Positions 33,746 through 45,375 of a DNA stretch of 64,000 bases are shown here, in pieces (the stretch's first letter is position 1; each line of letters begins with the position of its first letter). The position numbers were made by a program, and so were the translations under genes. The notes below the pieces were generated by a model. The model was not told the origin of the DNA. It saw only the letters and a program-made list of their open reading frames with translations, and ran no database searches. This stretch comes from Colocasia esculenta (taxonomy: Eukaryota; Streptophyta; Magnoliopsida; Alismatales; Araceae): the NCBI GenBank assembly GCA_014218235.1, contig CM024766.1, forward strand, positions 19,131,346 to 19,195,345. The letters are read 5' to 3'.

Positions 33746-34297
33746 ATGGCAGCCCAAGGTCATGCAGAAGGACAATCCGTCAATAGACCTTCTCTATTCG
33801 ATGGTGAAGACTACCACTACTGGAAGACGAGGATGGAGTTCTTTCTTCAAGGACTTGATTTTCAACTGTGGACAATAATCAAAGAAGGAGATCTCAAAGT
33901 AACCAATGCCAAAGACAAATGGATAGATGAAGATAAGAAGAAACTGTCCCAAAACACCAAAGCAAAGAGTATACTATGTTGTTCACTGAGCAAGAAAGAA
34001 TTCAACAGGATATCGGCATGTAAGTCAGCCAAAGAGATGTAGGACAAGCTGAGGCCCACTCATGAAGGAACTGACAAGATAAAAGAAACAAGAATTGATA
34101 TATTGGTAGCTCAATATTAGAGGTTCCAAATACAGTCAGGAGAATCTATCTCCTAGATGTACAGTCACTTCACAGACATTACAAATGGCCTGGCTGGACT
34201 TGGAAAAACATATGAAACAGGAGACATGGTAAGAAAAATATTGAGATCCCTGCCGACTTCATGGACTCCTAAGGTAATCACCAAGGAGGAAGCTAAT
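33746..34297 (+). pseudogene. gag: C3 gag, N-terminal part
   Basis: ATG at 33746 opens MAAQGHAEGQSVNRPSLFDG, then YHYWKTRMEFFL and CSLSKKEFNRISACKSAKEM. Stops (TAG) follow near 34040, 34118 and 34155, but homology goes on in frame through VRKILRSLPTSWTPKV to EEAN, where G5 is inserted with TSD CTAAT (34293-34297). The frame resumes after G5 at 45355. Confidence 0.9.
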
Positions 34298-36432
34298 TGT
34301 AACAGTCCACGCCGTTCAAATCCGTTAACTCAATAACAGGCTTGACACAACACCGTCTCCCGCGATCGGGCCGAAGCCTCGCAAGGGATATCAATCACAT
34401 ATGTCCGTAAAAAATACAAAAGAACCACAATAAGCACATATAAGATACATTGCTCATATATGTCCATATGAAAAGTACATAAAATGTTCCATACATAGTC
34501 AACATAAAAGAAACAACAGCCTGGGACAAACCCCAAGGCTCCACAAGTAAGGACTTTACTCTGCTAGTGACGAGGGCCCGACTCCACTACGACGTTGACT
34601 GGAACTACAGAAGGGACGTGGATCCTCCTGCTCTCCCTCACTTGGAAGAAAAAGGGGTGAGCCTCATAAGTCATTGGCTCAGTAGGGTAACTCCCCCAAA
34701 GCCGAGAAATACCATTTATATCAAAGCTGTAAATCATGTAACAGTTGTAACCATATAAACATGATACTACAGTTGTAAATAAGTAAATGGAAACACACGT
34801 AAAAGTGCACAATCTAAAGAAGGGTACGCCGAACACGAGTTACGAGAACTGGTTCGCGACACCAGCCACCGACTCGGACAAACTACACAAGCACATCTCT
34901 CAGCCTCACAGCTACAGACGAAGGGTCTAGCTGCCGCTCCACCTCAACAAAGACAAGAACTGTGGAGACTAACCACACCACACCTGCTAGCAACATTGCT
35001 GTAGGACCAAGCCTAACACCTTTAGGGGCTCCAGCCGAGAACCCTAAAGTGAGGCACTGGAACAGAACTAGCTGAGGACCAGTACGTCTACTGGTGTCCG
35101 TCCCTCAACCAAGAGCGCGCTACGAACGGCCGCACACCCACAAACACGAGCCGTTGTCCCCTGTCATCTTTCCCTCAGCCGGACTTGCAACTCGAACACA
35201 CGAGTGAGGGTGTCCAGGAAGACGACACAAATCTCGACGGTACTCCCGTACCGGGACAAGCCCTAAGCACCCGGTGCTAGGGTAACCGACTGGAGAGGTA
35301 ACTACGGAAGGCGTGACACCCAACTTGCTATGCACACAAATCCACGTAAGACACCATGATTTCATTCACGACATGGGTCAACACAACCCATACAGACCCT
35401 ACATTGCCTTGGTAACACTGCCCAAGCAACGTGGGACAGAAACTGGACAGACTGGCCACATCACACCAATGCTCGGGTGGCCACTTTCTTAGTCGCGTCC
35501 AACATAGATGCCGCTATTACATATCCAAAATGCGTCGGACATTCAGGACGCTATTCAACCCTGAATCGCATCGGGTGTAAGCGACGTGTTCACAAGAACG
35601 CGTCCACTGTACTGGATGCCTTTCAGAGTTTAGGAACACACCTTACAAACTCATTCCAGAAATCACTCCACCCAGTCCCACAATCATGTCAAGCTGAAAA
35701 TAAATATGCAAATGAGTTCCTGCACATGCTTGCTATCATGCCCATGCAATTCCCAACAAAAGGAACCCTCAAACCATGATCCACACAACCTTACATCTTG
35801 CAAACTGAGTAAGAAACAGGGTAGAGTTCCCCTACCTATGAAGCACACACAAATCCGACGCTGCCAAGGGATCCCACGCTCCGACGCTCGCCCACACGTC
35901 GGAATTATGCCGAAGAGACTCCAATTGCCCCGAAACAGCCAAGAACATCTTCACAGCTGCTGCAGCATCTTCCCAAGGCCTGAGCAGTGCAAATGCACTG
36001 TTCGGCCAGGGGAAAATACACTTAACATCACGCAACCAAATCGCGTCGCACATACCCGACGCGTTAAGAAATGTGTCCGACATTGCCGACAGAATTAAAA
36101 CATGCGACGTCCTACATGCGCCATGCGGCGCGCATGCAACGACAACCACGTAACAGCGGTGCATAATTGCGTTCCATATAGTGACTACGATTAGGATCCT
36201 AATCGCATCGGGAATACTAGACGCGATACCCCATGAGAATCGCGTCGTCTGTATGCAACACGATTTCAAAGAGCCCGACAGAGCCCAATCTGGGTTGGGT
36301 TGCCCAGCTCTCCGGCCTACCTCCTGACCCATAAAACCTGTAAAAACACCTATAGACCTTCATGGTCCAACAATGGCCACACACTGGCCCCCAAACCCGA
36401 TAAACCTCGATCCGAACGTACCGATTATTACA
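34298..36432 (-). repeat. G5 3' LTR (2135 bp)
   Basis: Plus-strand ends TGTAACAGTCC and TTATTACA. Non-coding: a 166-codon minus-strand frame at 35832-36332 shows no known protein and is not conserved in the 5' copy. CG dyads at 35532-35551, 35568-35587 and 36043-36062. Confidence 0.93.
35532..36062. repeat. 20-bp CG dyads in G5 LTR (GCGTC-N10-GACGC)
   Basis: 35532-35551 (GCGTC..GACGC), 35568-35587 (GCATC..GACGT) and 36043-36062 (GCGTC..GACGC), each with a 10-base spacer. The 5' LTR repeats the pattern, for example 44989-45008, where it is perfect while the 3' copy has decayed (GTGTC..GACAG). Half-site polarity is opposite to that in G1-G3. Confidence 0.78.
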
Positions 36433-36540
36433 TTACTATCACCTAAAAAGAATTTCGTCTTCGAAATTAAAAGGATAAACATAATCACAGTTCAAAACAC
36501 ATACGACTATCACCTAAAAAGAAAGCAATACTTACTCAAA
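36433..36540 (-). other. G5 3' untranslated region with duplicated purine-tract segment
   Basis: The tract region reads TTCTTTTTAGGTGATAG on the minus strand next to the LTR. The same 17-bp word is found again about 71 bp away (near 36507-36523), so the primer region is duplicated. Non-coding. Confidence 0.7.
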
Positions 36541-37940
36541 CAAATACGGATATGTCTTGAACATCTCTTCAGCCAACTCCCAAGTATCTTCACCACCTTG
36601 TCTATTCTCCCACCGGATCTCGGATATACTTCCTCAACATTGAGATATCAAACACGTCGTGAGCATCCGTGAAGTCCGCTGGAAGCTCCAACCTGTAAGC
36701 CATTTCACCGATCCTTTCCAAAATCCGAAAAGAACCCACAAACCTGGGGCTCAACTTACCCCTCTTGCTGAACCTTAGAACACCTTTAGTTGGGGAAACT
36801 TTCAAAAACACATACTCTCCAACCTCAAACTGCAAGGGCCTACGCCAAACGTCTGCATAGCTCTTTTATCTACTTTGTGCCGTTTGGAGTTTCTCTTTAA
36901 TAAACTTGACCACTTCTGCACATTGTTGCACCAATTCCAGTCCGATCACCTGCCTTTCACCCACTTCATGCCAATTCAATGGTGTTCTACAAGGTCTTCC
37001 ATAAAGTGCCTCATACGGTGCCATACCGATACTTGTATGATAACTATTGTTGTAGGCAAACTCAACCATACCAAGGTGTTGTTCCCATCCACCTCCCCAA
37101 GCCAAACAACACGCCCGAAGCATATCCTCAATAGTTTGGATTGTTCTCTCCATTTGTCCGTTGGTTTGGAGATGATATGCGGAACTATACCTCAATTGCG
37201 TGCCCACAACCCTCTGAAAACTCCTCCAAAAACTAGATGTAAACCAAGGATCCCGATCTGAGACAATAGTAACCGGTATCCCATGCAATGGCACAATCCT
37301 TTCAACATATAATTTCGCCAACCGATCTACCGCCTATGACATGCTAATCGGTAATAACCTACACACTTTGGTTAACCGATCAACAAAAACCCAAATGTCC
37401 ATTATGGCCTGATGCTGTCCTGGGCAAACCTGCAACAAAGTCCATTGAAATATCATCCCACTTCCATTGTGGTATTGGTAATGGCTGTAACACACCTCCC
37501 GGCCTTTGATGCTCCTCCTTAACTTGTTGACACACCGCACATCTTGCTATAAATTCTGCTATTTCCTTCTTTATGCTTGGCCACCAAAAATACCTTTTCA
37601 AATCCTGGTACATTTTAGTGCTTCCCAAATGTATAGTGTACCTGGACCGATGTGCTTCTTCTAACACTTTCTGCTTAACACCAGTTCTACTTGGAACATA
37701 CAACCTGTGCCTATATCGCACAACACAATCATCATCAATTGTAACATCCTCCGTCTTCACAATGTCGGCCAAAAACTCATCTTCCTTTTGTGCTTCTATA
37801 ACTTGCCAATATAAAGACGGTTCCATGGCACTACTAGCTAACACGGCTCTTCGTTGGTTGCTTGGTACAAACAAAGAACTTTCTGTCACATCTTCATATA
37901 ATTTCCATTCTTTCATCATAATGTGACTCACAACCACCTT
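36541..37940 (-). pseudogene. pol: G5 integrase pseudogene with partly deleted chromodomain tail
   Basis: Minus strand, reading down from 37940: the HHCC zinc domain (HRSRYTIHLGSTKMY, CAVCQQVKEEHQRPGG), first Asp in SMDFVAGLPRT, frameshift near 37380, then VSDRDPWFTSSFW (second Asp), QMERTIQTIEDML (Glu), VEFAYNNSYHTSIGMAPYEA, stop near 36866, and the C-terminal fold FEVGEYVFLKVSPTKGVL, KGKLSPRFVGSFRIL, ISMLRKYIRDP. At about 36630 the frame jumps straight to NRQGGEDTWELAEEM and YPYLFE: about 45-50 residues of the linker and chromodomain-like tail are deleted and the end is out of frame. All three catalytic residues remain readable. Confidence 0.88.
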
Positions 37941-38508
37941 CCTACTTAAAGCATCTGCTACCACATTTGCCCTACCTGAATGATATGCTAAACTGAAATC
38001 ATAATCCTTGAGATATTCCATCCACCTGCGCTGCCTTAAATTTAAGTCCTTCTCAGAGAAGATATACTTCAAACTTTTGATCCGTGAATATCTCAAACCT
38101 TTCCCCATACAAATTATGCCACCAAATATTTAATGCAAAGACAACCGCTGCCAATTCCAAGTCATGAGTAGGATAATTTTCTTCATGACGCTTCAATTGC
38201 CTAGATGCATATGCCACCACCTTCCCATGCTACATAAGTACTGCCCCAAGTCCTCTTCTGGATGCATCCGTATATATCACAAAACCACTTCGTCCTACCG
38301 GTATCTCCAATATTGGGGCTGAAGTGAGCCGCTTCTTCAACTCCATGAAACTACGCCTGCAGTTGGACGACCATTCAAATGGCACTCCTTTCCTAGTAAG
38401 CCTTGTCAATGGTGCTGCAATTTTAGAAAAATCTTGAATAAACCGCCTATAATACCTGGCCATACCAAGAAACTCTGGATTTTCGAAACTGTCTTTGGCT
38501 CCTCCCAT
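37941..38508 (-). pseudogene. pol: G5 RNase H pseudogene
   Basis: Motifs on the minus strand: VIYTDASRRGLGAVLM (first Asp; the frame ends after it at 38230), a frameshifted middle with the HDLELAAVVFAL block near 38150, then DLNLRQRRWMEYLKDYDF and NVVADALSRK near 37960. The segment is read from three frames. Confidence 0.87.
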
Positions 38509-39160
38509 TTCATAACAGCCTCCACTTTTACTGGATCTACAGCAGCACCCTCTCCTGAAATAATATCCCCCAAAAACTGAATCTCCTTAAGCCAAAACTC
38601 ACACTTACTATACTTTGCATAAAGTTGATACTCCCTCAATGTTTGCAATGTAATTCTCAAATGATCTGCATGCTCTTCATCTGAGGCTGAATATACTAAA
38701 ATGTCATCAATAAACACCACAATAAACCGGTCTAAATAAGGTTGAAAGATCTGATTCATCAAGTTCATAAATGCCGCTGGTGGATTGGTTAGCCCAAATG
38801 GCATAACCACAAACTCATAATGCCCATACCTTGTTCTAAATGTCGTCTTGTCTATGTCCTCCTCCTGGATCCTCAATTGATGGTATCCCGATCTCAAATC
38901 TATCTTGGAGTACACTTTGTTGATTGTAATTGATCAAATAGATCATCAATACGCGGAAGTGGATACCTATTTTTTTATAGTAACTTGATTCAACTGGCGA
39001 TAATCTATGCACATTTCATACTACCATCTTTCTTCTTTACAAACAAGACCGACGCTCCCCATGGTGAATGACTCGGCCGAATGAATCCCTTCTCAAGTAA
39101 CTCTTGCAATTGCTTCTTTAACTCCTTCAATTCTGTAGGTGCCATCCTGTATGGTGCTTT
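38509..39160 (-). pseudogene. pol: G5 reverse transcriptase pseudogene
   Basis: Fingers KKQLQELLEKGFIRPSHSPW and FVKKKDGSM at the end of the protease frame (to 39005), a frameshifted bridge (38916-39004), then YSKIDLRSGYHQLRI, MPFGLTNPPAAFMNLMNQIF and the catalytic VVFIDDILVYS, all intact in 38406-38915, then the thumb YAKYSKCEFWLKEIQFLG. The active-site region is the best-kept piece of G5 pol. Confidence 0.9.
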
Positions 39161-39763
39161 AGAAATGGGCATACTACCTGGCTGCAACTCAATAGTGAAA
39201 TCCACCTCTCTATGCGGTGCTAACCCCAGTAACTCCTCCGGAAACACATCCGCAAATTCCCTAACAACAGGTACCATATCCACTATCTTTTCTGCCTCAA
39301 CCAAACTAACAGATGCCAAATAGGCTACACATCCTGCATTAATTAATTTCCTAGCCTTTAGGGTAGAGATAATGAATTTAGGGGTGTAGAATGGGATACC
39401 TTGGAACTCAAATAAATCTCCTCCTGGATAGTTGAACCTCACTTTCTTTTTCCTACAATCAACAACTGCCCCATATGCTTCCAACCAATCCATGCCTAAT
39501 ATCATATCATACTCCTTTAACTGCAAAGCATATAATCTAGCTGGCAACTGATTATCCTGTATCATAATAGGTACCTCATCCAAATAACATGTGGTCAGCA
39601 TAAAATCTCCCGACGGTACCTCCACCATAAGCTCACACTGCCTCTCCTCAAAAGGATGCACCATAACATCAAGAAAATCTTCAGAAATGAAAGAGTGAGA
39701 TGCACCCGGATCAATCAATGTTCTTGCTGAAAATTCAAAGAGTGGTATAATACCTTCAATCAA
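39161..39763 (-). pseudogene. pol: G5 protease pseudogene
   Basis: Minus-strand frame open from 39763 to 39005. Active site TLIDPGASHSFISED, i.e. the DPG variant seen in many plant chromovirus proteases in place of DSG/DTG. Then LKEYDMILGMDWLEAYGA, VDCRKKKVRF, FEFQGIPFYTPKF and the linker VFPEELLGLAPHREVDFTIE into RT. It is out of frame with gag at about 39763. Confidence 0.9.
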
Positions 39764-41005
39764 ATTTGATACTTCGCCTGGGCCCTGGTAATCGCCATTA
39801 CTCGTCCTCGTCCTCCGCCCCTCTGGTAAGGTGCACCTCTCCCTTGCCCTGCTGAAGGTTGTTGTTGTTGCTGCTGTTGTTTCTGTGGTGCCCCTCTACC
39901 ATAATTAGCTTTCCTTGGGTACGGACAATTCCTCGCCATGTGCCCCAGCTGATCACAATTATAACAACAGAATTCCCTGGACTGCCTTGCCGTACTTTGT
40001 TGAGACTCCTCCATCTCTAGCTTATAACCATGCCTTTGCTGAAATCCTTGCTGTTTGCCACCCCCTCGGCCTCTAAATATCTTTTTCAACTTATTTCCCC
40101 ATTTTACAAAGCCTAAAGAAGACGATCCTCCCGAAGGTGCCTTTCCCTTACTAACACCCGCAGACTGTTGTGGAAGTCGAAAACTACCACCACTTGATCC
40201 TGATCCGCTAGACTTGTATGGTTCTTTCAAGTATTGCTGCTCTTTGGGCTACCTCTTCCACTATACCACACATCAAGGGAATAACCACATCTTGCAACTC
40301 CAGCCTCAATCCCCGAATGAAATACTCAATCATCATTGCATTGTTGTTTACTACATACAGAGCATACCTACTCAAGGCCATAAACCTCATTTGGTATTCC
40401 AACACCGACAAGTTCCCTTGCTAAAGTGTTCTAAATTGCTCCCTTTTTGTTTGCTGAACTTGTACCAGAAAGAAAGTGTTATTGAATACCTCAAGAAACT
40501 CGGGCCAAGTAATTGTTTCTTCAGCTCTACCGGTGAACACAGTCTGCATCTTAAGTCTCCACCATTCTTGTGCAAAACCCCTCAACTGATAGGTTGCCAA
40601 GATAACCCTATCTGCCTGAGGACACCTCATTGTAACAAACACCCTTTCAATTTCGTGAATCCAATGCTCAGCTGTGTCCGAACTTGGACCTCCTGAATAT
40701 GTTGGTGGTTGCAAACGTAAGAACCTTTCCACCATCATCGTGGACTCCTCCACACTTGCTGGCCGCACTGGTACCACTGGAGGTAAAGGTGCTGCAAGAG
40801 GTGCCTCTACTCCATAGGGTGGTACTAATGGTGCTGGCATGATCTCCTCCATCACCGGTGGTGCTACTCCGGAGGGTTGACCCGGTAATTGCTGATCCAA
40901 CCTTGTCCGGATATGCATGATACTCTCCCACATTCTCTCTATCATCTGGTGAGTAGACTCCTCAGAATCATCACCTCCTCCTCCCCAATCTCTTCTATCA
41001 GCCAT
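39764..41005 (-). pseudogene. gag: G5 gag pseudogene with intact zinc knuckle
   Basis: Minus strand. The ATG (41003-41005) opens MADRRDWGGGGDDSEEST. A Pro-rich N-terminal region leads to the capsid core: VERFLRLQPPTYSG, WIHEIERVFVTMRC, TYQLRGFAQEWW. One in-frame TAG at 40418-40420, then VLEYQMRFMALSRYA and FIRGLRLELQDVV. A frameshift near 40215 leads into a Ser/Gly and basic segment and the CCHC box CYNCDQLGHMARNC (about 39920-39965), followed by a polyQ run (Q8). Only one stop and one or two shifts break it. Confidence 0.9.
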
Positions 41006-41141
41006 TATAACCTACACACACACATTCCATCCACACAACACACAAGTATATCATTATAAAAATAGGGCCAACTACCAGCAGAAAACCATGATAAGGAACA
41101 ACTATGTACATTTTCCGTTCTTTCATATTTACACGGACCTT

Positions 41142-41153
41142 GCTCTGATACTA
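41142..41153 (-). other. G5 primer-binding site
   Basis: The minus strand reads TAGTATCAGAGC, one base off the Met-tRNA complement, next to the LTR end at 41156. Confidence 0.88.
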
Positions 41154-41155
41154 AC

Positions 41156-44100
41156 TGTAACAGTCCACGCCGTTCAAACCCGTTAACCCAATAACAGGCT
41201 TGACACGACACCGTCTCCCACGATCAGGCCGAAGCCTCGCAAGGGATATCAATCACATATGTCCTTAAAAAAATACAAAAGAACCACAATAAGCACATAT
41301 AAGATACATTGCTCATATATGTTCATATGAAAAGTACATAATATGTTCCATACATAGTCAACATAAAAGAAACAATAGCCTGGGACAAACCCCCAAGGCT
41401 CCACAAGTAAGGACTTTACTCTGCTGGTGATGAGGGCCCGACTCCACTACGGTGTTGACCGGAACTATAGAAGGGATGTGGATCCTCCTGTTCTCCCTCA
41501 CCTGGAAGAAAAAGGGGTGAGCCTCACAAGTCATTGGCTCAGTAGGGTAACTCCCCCAAAGCCAAGAAATACCATTTATATCAAAGTTGTAAATCATGTA
41601 ACAGTTGTAACCATCTAAACATGATACTACAGTTGTAAATAAGTAAACGGCAACACACGTAAAAGTGTACAAGCTAAAGGAAGGGTACGCCGAACACGAG
41701 TCACGAGAACTGGTTCGCGACACTAGCCACCGATTCGAACAAACTATAGAAGTACACCTCTCAGCCTCGCAGCCACGAACGAAGGGTCCAACTGCCGCTC
41801 CACCTTAACAAAGACAAGAACTGTGGAGACTAACGACACCACACCTGCTAGCAACACTGTTGCAGGACCAAGCCTAACACCCTTAGGGGCTCCGGCCAAG
41901 AACCCTAAAGTGAGGCCCTGGAACAGGACTAGCTGAGGACCAGTACATCTACCAGTGTCCGTCCCTCAACCAAGAGCGTGCTAAAAATGGCTGCACACAC
42001 ACAAACACGAGCCATTGTCCCCTGTCGTCTTTCCCTCAGCCGGACGTACAACTTAACACACGAGTGAGGGTGTCCAGGAAGACGACACAAACCTCGACGG
42101 TACTCCCGTATCGGGACAAGCCCTAAGCACCCGGTGCTAGGGTAACCGAATGGAGAGGTAACTACGGAAGGCGTGACACCCAACTTGCTATGCACACAAA
42201 TCCACGTAAGACATCACGATATCATTTACGACATGGGTCAACACAACCCATACAGACCCTACATTGCCTTGGTAACACTGCCCAAGCAACATGGGATAGA
42301 AACCGGACAGACTGGCCACAACACACCAGTGCTCGGGTGGCCACTTTCTTAGTCGCGTCCAACACAGACGCCGCTATTATATATCCAAAACACGTCGGAC
42401 ATTCAAGACGCTATTCAACCCTGAATCTCGTCAGGTGTAAGCGACGCGTTCACAAGAACGCGTCCATTGTACTGGATGCCTTTCAGAGTTCAGGAACACA
42501 CCCTACAAACTCATTCCAGAAATCACTCCACCCAGTCCCACAATCATGTCAAGCTGGAAATAAACATGCAAATGAGTTCCTTCACATGCTTGCTATTGTT
42601 GGCCCTTTATGTACGGCAGCAAGGTAACCTAGAGGGGGGGGGGGAATAGGTTTTTCTGAAATCTGAAATCAAAACGTGAACACTTAAAAGTTTGGTTAGT
42701 GTTAGTGTGATGAAGAGTGGCAGTGCGGAAGCAAAAGAACAATCACACAAAAGGACACAGGAGATTTATCCTGGTTCGACCCTTCCCACATGGAAGTCCT
42801 ACGTCCAGTCCCCAAGTAAACTCTTGGGATTTCACTAACCAAAGGTACAGTCCCCTTCAAGGACACTACAACACCCTGGATATCCCACCAGGTCTTCTTC
42901 TCTTTCCCGGGCAAGAAGGCAACCCACTTCTTTTCTAGGCTCAGAAGCAAACCTACTTCTTTTACAGGTTCAGAAGTAAACCTCCTGGAACAAACCCCAG
43001 TGCGGTTCTGCTAGACTTAAACCCCCAGCTAGGTCCTGTTGGTACAAACCCCAACAAGGTTCTGCTAGACACTAACCTCTAGCTAGGTTACACACTATAT
43101 ACAGTCCTACAGCTAGACATAAATCTTTCTTAGAAAAGAAAGATCAGACTGAGAGCTATTACAAGATGAACACTCAGGACTTAGCTCACTGTCACAGACT
43201 CTCCCCCAAGATTACAATGAGCACAGGGAGAAAAAGAAGAGAGAAGAAAGGAAGCTTGAAAGCGATGAAGACTTCTGCTTTGAAAGCTTCTGTAGAATTT
43301 TGGCTCGAGCTCTTCTCTCTTTCTCTGAGTGTTTGTGGCGTGAAGGTTCTTCTCACAGTTGTACACTCCTTGAAAAATATTCAGGAAAATGTTCTTCTTT
43401 TTCTTCAGCCATGCTTCATCTTTTATATGAGCAGCTTTAGAATAGATCCGTTGAAGAGATCCGTTGGAGCTCTTCTAGTCGTTGCTGATCTTTTCTTCAT
43501 TTGTCTTAATCAGACTTTGGTGGTCTTCAAGGTCTGCACACATAGAAGAGAGTGTTAGCACAAAATAGTATTTATGATAAACAGTGCATACCACTGTGTT
43601 TCTGCTAACATGCTGAGAATAGAAGGTCATATCTTTTTCTGACAAGCATGCAGCTTTATTCTGTCAGAAGATATTTGACTTTTCATTTAGGCGCCAAGCA
43701 TATTTGAAATATAAAGGCAATATGTGTTTGAATAGAATCCATGAAGAAATCGTTATGAGCATGACTTATGAAATCGGTATGTGAAGAGTCGTTGCTCATT
43801 TGTAAACAAATCGTTGAACAAATCGATGTGATCATTTATGAAATCGTTATGCAAGCAAATGGTTATGATCACCTGAAGAAATCGATGTGATCACTTATGA
43901 AATCGTTACGCAAGCAAATCGTTATGATCACCTGAAGAAATCGATGTGATCACTTGTGAAATCGTTATGTAAGCAAATCGTTATGATCTCTTGAAGAAAT
44001 CAATGTGATCACTTATGAAATCATTATGCAAGCAAATCGTTATGAGAGCGAAATCGATATGAGGGTAAATCGATGTGACTATAAAAGTAATCGTTCTGAG

Positions 44101-45349
44101 ATCGATTTCTTAACAAATCGTTATGGCCACTTTAGCGAATCGTTCTGAGATCGATTTCTTAACAAATCGTTATGGCCACTTAGCGAATTGTTTTGAGATC
44201 GATTTCTTAACAAATCGTTATGGCCACTTTAGCGAATCGTTCTGAGATCGATTTCTTAATAAATCGTTATGGCCACTTTAGCGAATCGTTCTGAGATCTA
44301 TTTCTTAACAAATCGTTGCGCTTACAAAACAAATCGTTATACGATAAAATCGATGTTTCACTTAACGAATCGTTACACGATCAAATCGTTGTGTAACTTA
44401 TGAATTGTTGTTAGTGAAATCGATGTGGCACTTTTGAATAGAAATCGATGTATATTGAATGAACATCGATTTAGCATTTTAGTGTGCCATATTTCATCAA
44501 TGTGAGACTCAGCATTTTGCTATGAGATTGATGCGACTCAGATGAAACAAAATATTCAATAGTATTTAATCAACAAAGATATATATGAAATCATCATAAG
44601 TTTTGTAATCACCAAAATATAAGGACAACCATAAAGTGGTTCAACAGCTATCATGCCCATGCAATTCCCAACAAAAGGAACCCTCAAACCATGATCCACA
44701 CAACCTTACATCTTGCAAATTGAGTAAGAAACAGGGTAGATTTCCACTACCTATGAAGCACAAACAAATCCGATGCTACCAAGGGATCCCCACACTCCAA
44801 CGCTCGCCCACACGCCGGAATTGCGCCGAAGAGACTCCAATTGCCCCTAAACAGCCAAGAACACCTTCACAGCTACTGCAGCATCTTCCTCAAGCCTGAG
44901 CAGTGCAAATGCACTGTTCGGCCAGGAGAAGATACACTTAATAGCACACAATCAAATCGTGTCGTACATACCCGATGCGTTAAGAAACGCGTCTGACGTT
45001 GTCGACGCAATTAAAACGCGCGACGTCCTGCATGCGCCATACGGCGCGCATGCAGCGACAACCACGTAACGGCGGTGCATAATCGTGTTCCATATAGTGA
45101 CCGCGATTAGGATCCTAATCGCATCGGGAATACCAGATGCGATACCCCATGAGAATCGTGTCGTCTGTATGCGACGCGGTCTCAAAGAACCCGACAGAGC
45201 CCAATCTGGGCTGGGTTGCCCAGCTCTCCTGCCTACCTCCTAACCCATAAAACCTGCAAAAACACCTATAGACCTCCATGGTCCAACAATGGCCACACAC
45301 TGGCCCCCAAACCCGGTAAACCTCGATCCGAAATGTACCAGTTATTACA
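41156..45349 (-). repeat. G5 5' LTR (2139 bp net), split by S3
   Basis: Matches the 3' LTR over its length with scattered substitutions and is cut by S3 at 42596/42597. Ends TGTAACAGTCC and CAGTTATTACA (plus strand). Several CG dyads are better kept here than in the 3' copy. Confidence 0.93.
42597..44646 (-). mobile_element. S3: solo SIRE-type LTR, minus strand (2050 bp)
   Basis: Same family as the C2 LTRs and S2: plus-strand ends TGTTGGCCC and GTGGTTCAACA, TACGGCAGCAAGGTAACC end block, 12-G run at 42639-42650. TSD GCTAT at 42592-42596 and 44647-44651, perfect. Its CGATT array (43740-44470) holds a local expansion of about 60-bp units (AACAAATCGTTATGGCCAC) repeated four to five times near 44110-44310, which accounts for part of its greater length. 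Confidence 0.95.
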
Positions 45350-45354
45350 CTAAT

Positions 45355-45375
45355 GATCTTAGAAGAATGTCCCTC
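45355..45375 (+). pseudogene. gag: C3 gag islet between two insertions
   Basis: These bases sit between the G5 target copy (CTAAT, 45350-45354) and the C4 LTR. They translate in the frame of the upstream gag piece as DLRRMSL. The last five, CCCTC (45371-45375), are the C4 target copy repeated at 58918-58922, where the gag goes on as EKLIGSLMAHEINME. Confidence 0.93.

Larger units (their letters stand above)
34298..45349 (-). mobile_element. G5: full-structure chromovirus, minus strand, holding solo LTR S3
   Basis: 3' LTR 34298-36432, pol and gag 36540-41005, primer-binding site 41142-41153, 5' LTR 41156-45349 (2139 bp without S3 and its TSD, against 2135 bp for the 3' LTR). TSD CTAAT at 34293-34297 and 45350-45354. 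Net length about 8997 bp. Inserted into C3 gag in the opposite orientation. Confidence 0.95.

Noticed and set aside
35832..36332. 166-codon minus-strand frame in the G5 3' LTR
   Set aside because: The frame is not kept in the 5' LTR copy and overlaps the CG dyads; no known protein features.
42190..42627. 145-codon plus-strand frame in the G5 5' LTR
   Set aside because: Crosses from the LTR into the S3 insertion, so it cannot be a gene.
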